64,000 nucleotides of DNA from Anabaena cylindrica PCC 7122 (GTDB taxonomy: Bacteria; Cyanobacteriota; Cyanobacteriia; Cyanobacteriales; Nostocaceae): positions 4,826,001 to 4,890,000 of the forward strand of contig NC_019771.1 in assembly GCF_000317695.1 (NCBI RefSeq), written 5' to 3'. This document shows, piece after piece, positions 57,401-64,000 of this stretch (positions within the stretch are counted from its first letter, which is position 1; each line of letters starts with the position of its first letter). The notes under the pieces were generated by a model, which did no database searches, was not told the origin of the DNA, and saw only the letters and a list, made by a program, of their open reading frames with translations. Made by a program: the position numbers and the translations under genes.

Positions 57401-57532
57401 AAAGTAGGAAATGTGACAAAAGCGGAAGCATTACAAAAAGCACAACTTGCCTTATTAAATAATACTAATAAAACAGAATTTAAACATCCTTATTATTGGG
57501 CTGCATTTATTTTAATTGGTAATGGGTTATGA
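54458..57532 (+). CDS. Exported TPR-repeat protein with C-terminal CHAT caspase-like domain
   Basis: 1024 aa. A signal peptide (about 1-30) is followed by about nine TPR units (35-480; e.g. ALDFYQQSLVVQKTESDRIG, ALSLYQQALNIYKENNYKSG), a Lys/Asn-rich linker (about 545-600), a coiled coil, and a CHAT domain (about 690-1024). The dyad is intact: His887 in VHLATHGLL and Cys929 in LSACQTGLG. The C-terminal HPYYWAAFILIGNG matches the end of the exoprotein CHAT domain. It lies 153 bases after tpsB, separated only by a heptamer array. Cleavage target unknown. Confidence 0.92.
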   Translation: MIKFRLITISALIALSSPYLIVYPSETVLSQAPTPTSEEAIIEAINLNNNGEGLVYKDLVGLGELNAGLEMFKQALTIFKKYKATAGEANSLVNIGYIYLRKGEYQKSLEFFQPALEIRKKNKDRENEWIPLSYMGEVYLNLGNYQKSLESYQSSLAILKELKAAKPKESSYSTSEAIILTDIGAVNFRLGQYQKALDFYQQSLVVQKTESDRIGSVQTLNNIGVVYVNLGNYAQALDAYQQAENTLQDCCSIYYGTQAAILNNFAGAYFSLGQYQKSLEFAEKSATIYKKLRTGEYKGTTKKEIELLYNALGDNPQALQQLTNRANVGDAFGKDSFQFQGESLNLNNIGQIYFGLGKYEQALSLYQQALNIYKENNYKSGIAVTLNNMGRIYQNQGKYDQAIELNQQALVNYREVGDRTGEGVTISNLGQIYQKQNQNEKALEFYQQALTIHREVSDKVSESATLKFTGDVLSAQKQPQLAIAFYKQSVNLTETIRQNLRVIPTNIQKSYTETVSERYRKLADLLLQQNRPAEAQEVLDLLKIQEVTDFLGNSQRSPQKTNNISNNNQRNPEKITTISPNKLPLKPQEQEITQKYSAIQDKAISLGKELTELRKIPQKSRTATQEKRIAELVKSEQTITAEFNKFIKSPSVVSLVQQLSISTGQENINLRQLNSIRDNLRQLNQKAVLLYPLVLDDRLELVIVSADSPPIHRTVPIKKAELNQLITQFRQELTNTRKDVKPTANKLYNYLIQPIENDLKQAEAKVIIYAPDDRLRYIPLAALYDGKNWLAQRYTVNNITAASLTKLDNKPQKNLQTLAAAFTKGKYTVSLGTERQAEFSGLEFAKVEVENLAKTIPGTKILLDNEFTPKITIPQMNDYKIVHLATHGLLVTGEPENSFIIFGDGEKATLRDIENWSLPNVDLVVLSACQTGLGEKLGNGQEILGLGYQIQLTGAKASMASLWSVSDGGTQALMNEFYTLLKVGNVTKAEALQKAQLALLNNTNKTEFKHPYYWAAFILIGNGL

Positions 57533-57832
57533 GTTGAGTTAAATTTTTATTTCAGAATCTTCATCTTCTAATTCTTCTAATGCAGAGACTAACATTGCTA
57601 AATTTAGGTGTGTACTATACCAATGGAAAGAGTAGTTTGTAGGGTGGGTTAGACGCAACAAACAATCATGGAAAAAGATGAGATAATTATTATTGTGCGC
57701 CGTAACCCACCAGGAATATTGATGGTTGATGGTGGGTTATGCTGTTGCTAACCCACCCTAAAGTTGCATTGAGTGAAGCTGTTAAACAAGGAATTGATGC
57801 TAAAAAGAACGAAATCAAAGGTTTAGAAAATA
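57533..57832. other. Intergenic, mostly an inverted-repeat element
   Basis: About 300 bases between convergent genes, dominated by the 119-bp element at 57641-57759. The remainder has no gene. Confidence 0.5.
57641..57759. repeat. MITE-like element with 12-bp terminal inverted repeats
   Basis: AGGGTGGGTTAG at 57641-57652 and its exact complement at 57748-57759 enclose about 95 bases, with a second inner pair (GTAACCCACC / GGTGGGTTAT). Similar GGTTGGGTTA elements are at 58633-58659 and 63134-63220. Confidence 0.65.
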
Positions 57833-58258
57833 TTAAATATTGGGCGGATGTTCGCCCATTTTTACCCACATTTTACGTACACGAGTTAATTGTGAACGGT
57901 TCATTTTTAAAGCAGAAATTGTTACTCTAGCCACAGGTGTAAGTCCTACAATTTCCGTAGCATCTTCACTCCAAGTAAAATGCTGTATCCATGATTGCTG
58001 TTGAGGATGAAATAGTTTAACCTCCTCTTGAGTATTTGGATCAATTGCTGTTTGACGAGTTGCTTTATAACGATTACAAGATGGACAAGCTAAACAGAGA
58101 TTTTCAAACACTGTTTCACCATCAGCTGACCGAGGAATGATATGCTCAAATTCAAAGGTAGTAACTGTTAGAAATTCAGCAGTACGACAGTAAGCACAAC
58201 AATCTGCAAAACAATGACGAATTTTTTCTTTTAATTCAACAGAAATATAAGCACTCAC
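57833..58258 (-). CDS. HNH endonuclease
   Basis: 141 aa. HNH beta-beta-alpha-metal fold with zinc cysteines: CAYCRTAE, FEFEHIIPRSADGETVFENL and LACPSCNRYKA. The C-terminal third (about 75-141) carries TWSEDATEIVGLTPVARVTI and a basic helix. The start codon overlaps the upstream gene by four bases, so the two are translationally coupled. Stand-alone HNH proteins may be defence nucleases, toxins or homing-type enzymes; the small upstream partner favours a regulated or neutralised nuclease. Confidence 0.9.
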   Translation of the reverse strand: MSAYISVELKEKIRHCFADCCAYCRTAEFLTVTTFEFEHIIPRSADGETVFENLCLACPSCNRYKATRQTAIDPNTQEEVKLFHPQQQSWIQHFTWSEDATEIVGLTPVARVTISALKMNRSQLTRVRKMWVKMGEHPPNI

Positions 58259-58596
58259 GCTACTTTCGGTTTCTCTTGAAGTTGGTTTAAAGTATATCTA
58301 GCTCTAGTTTTAAGAATATTTAATTGATCAACCTGTGCCAGCAATTTGTCTAAAGTTTCACTTTCTTCATTAGACAATTGATTTTCAGAATTTTTCATTA
58401 ATAACTTATCTAACTGAATCTGACTTTTAGGAGACAAAGAAGTTTCTGCTAAAGCTTGCAACTCATCCTGACTTAAACCAATCAATAATTCAGTATCTGC
58501 TGATAAATTGGTTAGCTGTTGGTAAGTTTCCAAATTTAACAATACACCAACTCTATCTCCTTCTGTATTCGTTATATACTGCACTGATTCAGACAT
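58255..58596 (-). CDS. Small antitoxin-like protein coupled to the HNH nuclease
   Basis: 113 aa. The N-terminus VQYITNTEGDRVGVLLNLET followed by YQQL resembles the beta-strand start of Phd/YefM/RelB-type antitoxins (x-x-Y-V-x-D-x-x-G-x-x-x-x-V-x-L-x-x-x-E-Y-x-x-L). The rest is helical and acidic (DELQALAETSLSPKSQIQLD). Overlaps the HNH gene by four bases (ATGA). An antitoxin role is inferred from N-terminal pattern and coupling only. Confidence 0.75.
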   Translation of the reverse strand: MSESVQYITNTEGDRVGVLLNLETYQQLTNLSADTELLIGLSQDELQALAETSLSPKSQIQLDKLLMKNSENQLSNEESETLDKLLAQVDQLNILKTRARYTLNQLQEKPKVA

Positions 58597-58632
58597 GGTT
58601 CTATTGCGTAAATCCTAGATTTTAAAGATTTT

Positions 58633-58659
58633 GTTGGGTTAGCAACAGTGTAACCCAAC
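58633..58659. repeat. Short inverted repeat GTTGGGTTA / TAACCCAAC
   Basis: Nine-bp arms with a 9-nt loop, 10 bases past the minus-strand stop of the peptidase gene; related in sequence to the elements at 57641 and 63134. May also work as a weak terminator. Confidence 0.55.
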
Positions 58660-58668
58660 CTCCTAATT

Positions 58669-60795
58669 CTACACAGCAGCCAATAAACCATTATGTTTTA
58701 GCAGCGCAGTAGTACTGGGTTCCCTACCTCGGAAGGCTTGAAAAACTTCCATTGGGTGCTTACTACCACCTAGTGCTAACACTGTATCCCGGTAGCGTCT
58801 ACCAGTATCGTGTATTGCTTCCTCATCTTCTAGACCAGCTTCTTCAAAAGCAGCAAAAGCATCAGCACTGAGAACTTCTGCCCATTTATAGCTATAGTAA
58901 CCGGCTGCATAACCACCTTCAAAAATGTGACCAAATGCACATAAAAACCCATCTCCAGGTAATGGGGGTAAAACGGTAGTAGTTTTAGCAATGCGATGAC
59001 GTACATCTACGGGAGTTTCTTTACCACCAGGACGATAGCGGTAGTGTAGTTCTAAATCAACGCTGCTGAGGTGAATTTGCCGCAACATTGCCGAACCACT
59101 CATGTAATTACGTGCTGCTAACAGCTTTTGGTAATAATGCTCTGGTAGTGATTCACCGGTTTCGTAGTGTTTAGCCATACCAAACAAAGTGGGGCGGTCG
59201 TAACACCAGTTTTCCATGAATTGGCTAGGTAATTCCACTGCATCCCATTCTACATTATTAATACCTGCTGCTCCAGTATAATCAACCTTGGTGAGCATAT
59301 GATGCAAACCATGTCCAAATTCGTGGAATAATGTTTCGACTTCATCAAAAGTCATTAAACTGGGCTTGTCATCAACTGGGGGAGTTTGGTTGCAAATCAA
59401 ATAAGCAACAGGTAAACGAATGCTGGTGATACCATTTTCTTTGATTTTGCGACGATGAATACAAACATCCATCCAAGCACCACCGCGTTTTTCAGCAGGA
59501 CGGCTGTAGGGGTCTAGATAAAAATAAGCGATCGCATTACCATGTTTATCAGATATTTGGAAATAACGTACATCCTCATGCCACACAGGGGCTTGACCAT
59601 CAGCAGGAGTCACTGTCACCCCAAACAACCGTTTCACTAGCCCAAATAACCCATCTAGCACCTGTGGCAGGGGAAAATAGGGATGCAATTCCTCCGCTGT
59701 AAAGGCAAATTTCTCTTCCTGTTGACGTTCTGCCCAAAAGCTGAAGTCCCAATGTTGCAAATTATCAGCTTCTGCTGCTCCCTTAGCTTTAGCAAAGGCT
59801 TTTAGTGCTTCTAAATCTTTAACAGCAGCATCATAACTCGCTTGACGTAGTTCTTCTAACAGCTTTTCTACCGCTTGGACATTCTTCGCCATCTTACTGG
59901 CTAAACTCAGTTCGGCAAAATTCTGAAAGCCAATTAACTGAGCAAGTTCTTGCCGCAACTCTAAAATAATGTCAATTAAAGGGTTGTTATCCAATTCCCC
60001 AAAGGTGGCACGGGTAATATATGCCTTGTAAAGCTTTTCCCGTAAATCCCGACGGGTGCTGTGTTGCATAAAAGGGAAATAGCTGGGAAAATCCAAAGTG
60101 ATATGCCAAGGGCCATTTTCTGGAGTGGCATTTTCTTCTCCTGCCGCACGAGCAGCTTGAGCAGCGAGACTGAGTAAACTACTTGGTAAACCCTCTATTT
60201 CCGCTTTAGTTGTTAAGCTTAAACTAAAAGCCGTAGTTGCATCCAAAAGATTGTTAGAAAACTTAGTAGCCAGTTCTGCTAACTGCATTTGAATAGTGTT
60301 GAAACGCTCTCTGGCTTCTCCTTCTAGTCCCACACCAGATAATTTTGCATCCCGAATCGCGGCTTCAACAATGCGCTGCTGGGCTGATTCTAACGTTACC
60401 CAGGTACGACTAGAGCGGAGGGCTTTAAAAGCATTATAAATAGGCTTACTTTGACCAAGAGTGTTCATAAACTGCACTACTTGCGGCTGAACCTTTTCAT
60501 AGGCTATGCGTAGTTCTGGGCTATTTTTAACAGCCATTAAATGGTTCAGTATCCCCCAACTCCAATGTAGCCTTTCTGTCAACCGCTCTAGAGGTTCTAC
60601 CAAACCGCTCCAGGTTGGTTCTACATTAGCTTCTAAAATATCTAGCTGTTGCTTCAGGTCTGCTAACAGATGCCTGAAGGATGGTTCTACTTGCTCCGGT
60701 GTAATCTCTGCAAACGGAGGTAAACCACAGCCTTGAACAAGGGGACTTTGAGAAATAGTAGCAGTTGCACTCATGGTTTTTTTGTTAGTAGCCAA
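58669..60795 (-). CDS. M3-family oligopeptidase (oligopeptidase A type)
   Basis: 708 aa cytoplasmic zinc metallopeptidase that degrades short peptides, including signal-peptide remnants in relatives. The zinc motif is FHEFGHGLHHML (His491, Glu492, His495), with the third ligand region in NNVEWDAVELPSQFMENWCY. The C-terminal segment YYSYKWAEVLSADAFAAFEE is typical. A non-conserved 10-residue N-terminus precedes the core. Stands alone on the minus strand, divergent from the dienelactone hydrolase gene. Confidence 0.95.
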   Translation of the reverse strand: MATNKKTMSATATISQSPLVQGCGLPPFAEITPEQVEPSFRHLLADLKQQLDILEANVEPTWSGLVEPLERLTERLHWSWGILNHLMAVKNSPELRIAYEKVQPQVVQFMNTLGQSKPIYNAFKALRSSRTWVTLESAQQRIVEAAIRDAKLSGVGLEGEARERFNTIQMQLAELATKFSNNLLDATTAFSLSLTTKAEIEGLPSSLLSLAAQAARAAGEENATPENGPWHITLDFPSYFPFMQHSTRRDLREKLYKAYITRATFGELDNNPLIDIILELRQELAQLIGFQNFAELSLASKMAKNVQAVEKLLEELRQASYDAAVKDLEALKAFAKAKGAAEADNLQHWDFSFWAERQQEEKFAFTAEELHPYFPLPQVLDGLFGLVKRLFGVTVTPADGQAPVWHEDVRYFQISDKHGNAIAYFYLDPYSRPAEKRGGAWMDVCIHRRKIKENGITSIRLPVAYLICNQTPPVDDKPSLMTFDEVETLFHEFGHGLHHMLTKVDYTGAAGINNVEWDAVELPSQFMENWCYDRPTLFGMAKHYETGESLPEHYYQKLLAARNYMSGSAMLRQIHLSSVDLELHYRYRPGGKETPVDVRHRIAKTTTVLPPLPGDGFLCAFGHIFEGGYAAGYYSYKWAEVLSADAFAAFEEAGLEDEEAIHDTGRRYRDTVLALGGSKHPMEVFQAFRGREPSTTALLKHNGLLAAV

Positions 60796-61009
60796 TAAAT
60801 AGGGGAAACAATGATTTTTATTTATATAACTAATAATGTACCTTCACTACACAATTTAAGCTTGCTAGAATGGCACTCTTCTAAATTTAGGAAAATCTGC
60901 CGGAAAGCGGAAGCCAAATTTGTGCATTAACCAGTATGATGCGGCTGTCGTTTTTGGAGATTTTGTGGGGATAATTAAGCATGATGAGTGTTTTAGTATT
61001 TACAAATTC

Positions 61010-61825
61010 ATGAAAATTCTGCTTTCTATTTTTTTTACGCCGGTGGTGATGTTGTTGACTCCTGGGGATGTGTTAGCAGCAATTAGAACCAAAACTATTG
61101 AGTACAAGCAAGGAAATACAATTTTAGCAGGCTATTTAGCTTATGATGACGCAATTAAAAGTAAACGTCCTGGTGTTTTAGTGGTTCACGACTGGACAGG
61201 CTTACAATCGTTTGCCAAACAACGGACTGAGCAATTAGCGAAGATGGGTTATGTTGCTTTTGCAGCTGATATCTATGGCAAGGGTATAAGACCAAAAAAT
61301 GCCGAAGAGTCAGGAGCGCAAGCGAAATTGTATCGTGATGATAGACAATTATTACGCGATCGCGCGATCGCTGGTCTACAAGTTTTACAAAAAAATCAAT
61401 TCACTGACCCCAAACGCATTGCTGCCATCGGTTACTGCTTCGGTGGTGGTACAGTCCTAGAATTAGCCCGTAGTGGTGCAAATATCCAAGGTGTAGTTAG
61501 TTTTCACGGCAACCTCGACACTCCTAACCCCGAAGATGCCAAAAACATCAAATCCAAAGTATTGGTACTGCATGGAGCAGATGATCCCCTAGTACCAGAA
61601 CAGCAAGTAAACGGCTTTGCCAGAGAAATGCGGCTGGCTAATATAGACTGGCAATTAATTTCTTACGGTGGAGCAGTTCATTCCTTCACCAACCCCGCAG
61701 CCAAAGATAAACTCAAAGGCTCAGTTTATAACCCCATTGCGGAGCAGCGTTCTTGGCAAGCCATGCGGCAATTTTTTGCAGAAATCTTTCGTACACCAGG
61801 TTCAAATAGCAAATCCAGTAATTAG
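61010..61825 (+). CDS. Exported dienelactone-hydrolase-family protein
   Basis: 271 aa from ATG 61010, which starts a signal peptide (KILLSIFFTPVVMLLTPGDV, cleavage near VLAA); the longer frame from 60920 was rejected because it would bury that signal. Alpha/beta hydrolase with the Cys/Asp/His triad: IGYCFGGGTVLEL, LHGADDPLVP and GAVHSFTNPAAKD. The substrate is unlikely to be dienelactone itself; the family includes esterases of many small lactones. Confidence 0.92.
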   Translation: MKILLSIFFTPVVMLLTPGDVLAAIRTKTIEYKQGNTILAGYLAYDDAIKSKRPGVLVVHDWTGLQSFAKQRTEQLAKMGYVAFAADIYGKGIRPKNAEESGAQAKLYRDDRQLLRDRAIAGLQVLQKNQFTDPKRIAAIGYCFGGGTVLELARSGANIQGVVSFHGNLDTPNPEDAKNIKSKVLVLHGADDPLVPEQQVNGFAREMRLANIDWQLISYGGAVHSFTNPAAKDKLKGSVYNPIAEQRSWQAMRQFFAEIFRTPGSNSKSSN

Positions 61826-61875
61826 ACCTAACTTCAATCGTCGTTCCTAATTGTACTGTATCCGTCCCAGTGCAA

Positions 61876-62169
61876 CTATAGAACTTCAAATCTCCGCAAC
61901 CCTTCCGGTTGTTCATACTCAACCACAACGTTCTTCACCACCGCTGCTGGTGGCCCAATGTGACACCAGCGCACCATCTCTTCTACAACCTCCCCAACTC
62001 CCTCAAACACAGCTTCCACTTGATTATCAGGAAGATTTCTCACCCAACCCGTTAACCCCAACTGGCTGGCTGTATCTAAAGTGGCATAGCGATAGCCCAC
62101 CCCTTGAACTCGACCAGTAATCAAGACATGAGCGCGGATTAGTTTTGGTAATAGTGTCGAATTTTGCAT
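61876..62169 (-). CDS. acyP: Acylphosphatase
   Basis: 97 aa. The phosphate loop and catalytic residues are in AHVLITGRVQGVGYRYAT (Arg) and GWVRNLPDNQVEAVFEG (Asn). Hydrolyses acyl phosphates such as 1,3-bisphosphoglycerate and carbamoyl phosphate. The N-terminus is about eight residues longer than usual. Convergent with the preceding hydrolase gene (gap about 50 bases). Confidence 0.95.
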   Translation of the reverse strand: MQNSTLLPKLIRAHVLITGRVQGVGYRYATLDTASQLGLTGWVRNLPDNQVEAVFEGVGEVVEEMVRWCHIGPPAAVVKNVVVEYEQPEGLRRFEVL

Positions 62170-62486
62170 AAACTAGTGAAAAAATACAGAAGGGAAAAAA
62201 GGTTGTTTGATTCAAGTATTGACTATTTTCAGTTTACCTAGTTTATGAACACAGGTACTATGAGAAATTAACACTGAATTTTTAAAATACATTGAGACTC
62301 AAATCCATACCCGACAAGGCTTTGATCTTAAAACCCATTTATAAATCAAATAAGAGTCCTATATCAAAAAGGTGTGAACAGTTACAATCATTTCTATGGA
62401 AGTACCAAAGCCATCACAGTTTATTAAGTCTTTAACCTAAACATAACAAAAGAATCTAGGCAGAACTTATAAAAGGACAAAATATC
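62170..62486. other. Divergent intergenic region, no gene seen
   Basis: About 315 AT-rich bases; promoters expected for acyP and the next gene. No named element recognised. Confidence 0.4.
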
Positions 62487-62930
62487 ATGCACCAACATTT
62501 ATCTCATTGTGAACAAGCATTACTGAACAATTTAGAAATTCGGCAGTATTTGCTCAAAATGTCGGAAATTGTGAAAAAGCATTTTCCAGAGAATAATACT
62601 GAAGCAGAAATATGGTACGGAAGAATGTTTGAAGGATTTAAAATTTTCATACCTGAAGTACAAGAATTAATTCATGGAGTGATAAATGTATGTTTTTGGC
62701 AACAATCATCTGAAGATGGCACTTTTAGCTTGAGCGCCCCTTATAAATTGGATCATATAGAATTTCATTCCATTTGGGACAAAGCACATAAAATAGATGC
62801 CTATTACAGCTTTTGTGGAAATTGGGTTTACAGCGGATGGATTACAGATGATCAAATAGCTAATGATCAAGTTACCGCCGTTTGCGTAGAGCTTTTTAAT
62901 TTGTTTAAAGACGTAAAAATAACTCCATAG
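62487..62930 (+). CDS. Unknown protein, 147 aa
   Basis: Not recognised. Contains MHQHLSHCEQALLNNLEIRQ, HFPENNTEAEIWYGRMFEGF, and DQVTAVCVELFNLFKDVKI. Mixed alpha/beta composition, rich in Trp/Tyr/Phe (CFWQQSS, FCGNWVYSGWITDDQ), no membrane segment, no catalytic signature. Stands alone. Coherent amino-acid composition and position support a real gene. Confidence 0.65.
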   Translation: MHQHLSHCEQALLNNLEIRQYLLKMSEIVKKHFPENNTEAEIWYGRMFEGFKIFIPEVQELIHGVINVCFWQQSSEDGTFSLSAPYKLDHIEFHSIWDKAHKIDAYYSFCGNWVYSGWITDDQIANDQVTAVCVELFNLFKDVKITP

Positions 62931-63295
62931 CTGACAAAACACCATGTGAGAATAGTGTAAAGATCCTTTTTTAGCAAATTCATCTCTAGGTTGTATCCCA
63001 TAAATCTTTCCATCAACTTCCAAAAAGATAAAATTATTTCTGTCTTCATAAATCTATCCAGGTAGTGAAAATAATTTATTATGACAACCAATGCCTTGTC
63101 CAAATCGAAAAAAAATCTTGATTTGTAGATTTGTAGGTTGGGTTAAGGGACGTTCACGTAGTGTGCCGGAGGCATAACCCAACAAATGCGTCGGGTTGCG
63201 CTGTCGCTTAACCCAACCTATAAAAAATGGACAAGGTATTGGACAACTGGATAGTATTTATTCTGCACATAACAACAGACCCATTTTAATTGCTT
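62931..63295. other. Intergenic with an inverted-repeat element, no gene seen
   Basis: About 365 bases. The 87-bp element at 63134-63220 takes up the middle; minus-strand open frames here overlap the unknown gene and were not accepted. Confidence 0.5.
63134..63220. repeat. MITE-like element with 14-bp terminal inverted repeats
   Basis: TAGGTTGGGTTAAG at 63134-63147 and its exact complement at 63207-63220, enclosing GC-richer sequence with further GGGTT/AACCC repeats. Related to the element at 57641-57759. Confidence 0.7.
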
Positions 63296-63673
63296 ATGTC
63301 TAACCTACCACCACTTAACACAGAAACAATTTGGGCAATCATCAACGATACAATTGATGATGATACAGTTAATCAATTAGTTTGGTATTACTTAGGTTAT
63401 CATTACAACTCCACACATAAACAATGGGATACTAGTAAAGCAGCCGTAGAATGGCGAGATGAATATCCACAACCTATAAATTTTCTTGATTCTCGTCCTG
63501 CAACTATGAAATTAACTCGTTCTATTCCCCAAGAAAACAAACAATTACTCAAAGAAAAACTAGGTTTTAAAGGTTATAAAATCGGTGATTTTGGACCCCG
63601 ACAAACTCGCAGAGCAACAGCAGCCAATTGGTTATTAAGTTATATGGTAATTACCACTGGAAAAATAGAATAA
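63296..63673 (+). CDS. DUF1823-family protein
   Basis: 125 aa from ATG 63296 (a TTG two codons earlier keeps the frame). Cyanobacterial/plastid-lineage protein: MSNLPPLNTETIWAIINDTI, VNQLVWYYLGYHYN, EYPQPINFLDSRPATMKLTR and LGFKGYKIGDFGPRQTRRAT. No enzyme motif recognised; function unknown. Stands alone. Confidence 0.9.
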   Translation: MSNLPPLNTETIWAIINDTIDDDTVNQLVWYYLGYHYNSTHKQWDTSKAAVEWRDEYPQPINFLDSRPATMKLTRSIPQENKQLLKEKLGFKGYKIGDFGPRQTRRATAANWLLSYMVITTGKIE

Positions 63674-64000
63674 ATTTCTATCTTAGAGGATGTTTGAAAA
63701 CTTGGACTGTGGTATCTAACATCCTCTCAGACTGAGCCTGTTGAGGTCTTGCCGGTTACAGGATTTATCTGCGTTCAATTATTAATATTTTATTCTATGC
63801 AGCTTCATATTTACTTGCTAGAAACTCAGTTGTACTGAATATTATAAATATTACTAAAATAACAAAAAAAATAAATTTCCAATATACCTCCTAAGTTAGA
63901 TTACATACATATTTAAATATTCCCCAAGAATGATTGTACTATAAAGTGTAGTATTAGAGAATATATCAGGTTTCTATACTAAACAAAAGCTTTATGGCAA
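63674..64000. other. Window end, no gene seen
   Basis: About 325 AT-rich bases after the DUF1823 gene with no convincing open frame. A GC-richer stretch near 63735-63770 has no recognised identity. Confidence 0.4.

Noticed and set aside
62706..63103. Minus-strand frames overlapping the end of the unknown 147-aa gene
   Set aside because: They overlap a better plus-strand gene and have no start signal or similarity.

Overview
The window looks like chromosome from a filamentous, probably heterocyst-forming cyanobacterium (Nostocales: Nostoc/Anabaena-like). The evidence is psbK and psbM, frequent HIP1 octamers (GCGATCGC), GH100 alkaline/neutral invertases, low GC, and many short tandem repeats with 7-bp units between genes. 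No rRNA, CRISPR array, prophage or intact insertion sequence was seen. One tRNA gene (anticodon CAU) is present.

Layout. 1-7.7 kb: truncated HtrA/Deg protease, a small membrane protein, a NYN/LabA-like protein, a universal stress protein, a phosphoribosyltransferase, and a phosphate-binding-type lipoprotein directly followed by a large histidine kinase. 7.7-9.9 kb: a decayed group II intron 3' end, then two CsbD-type stress genes and a proline-rich membrane protein. 10.2-13.4 kb: two tandem GH100 invertase genes; the downstream copy has Tyr where the catalytic Asp188 should be. 14.2-16.2 kb: a WD40 propeller with a glycine-rich N-terminus and a C-terminal J-domain, then the tRNA. 16.5-28.9 kb: CorC/HlyC-type membrane protein, queC, a Gfo/Idh/MocA dehydrogenase, DedA, a chromosomal ParM/ParR-like actin pair, CPBP protease, DUF3326 protein, ferredoxin, bestrophin, M28 peptidase.

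29.1-33.3 kb is a chaperone cluster (dnaK, a CbpA-type dnaJ, a membrane J-protein, DUF3143). 33.5-36.7 kb is a minus-strand lysA-cdaA-uppS cluster linking peptidoglycan precursor supply, c-di-AMP synthesis and undecaprenyl carrier synthesis. 36.9-45.6 kb holds rimI, clpC, cobS, tgt, psbK, a 2Fe-2S ferredoxin, psbM and a double-domain universal stress protein. tgt and queC, both needed for queuosine tRNA modification, are 23 kb apart.

46-57.5 kb is the most unusual region: a divergent two-partner secretion locus. The exoprotein (about 2070 aa) reads in one frame as GT2 glycosyltransferase, internal signal peptide, two tandem TPS haemagglutinin domains, repeat region and C-terminal CHAT caspase-like domain with intact His/Cys. 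Opposite it lie the TpsB transporter and then an exported TPR-CHAT protein. 57.8-64 kb has an antitoxin-like/HNH nuclease overlapping pair, an M3 oligopeptidase, a dienelactone hydrolase, acylphosphatase, an unknown gene and a DUF1823 gene.

Starts were moved inward from the longest open frame where a ribosome-binding site, a family-typical N-terminus or repeat-derived upstream sequence argued for it. All functional calls come from reading motifs by eye; no database search was run.
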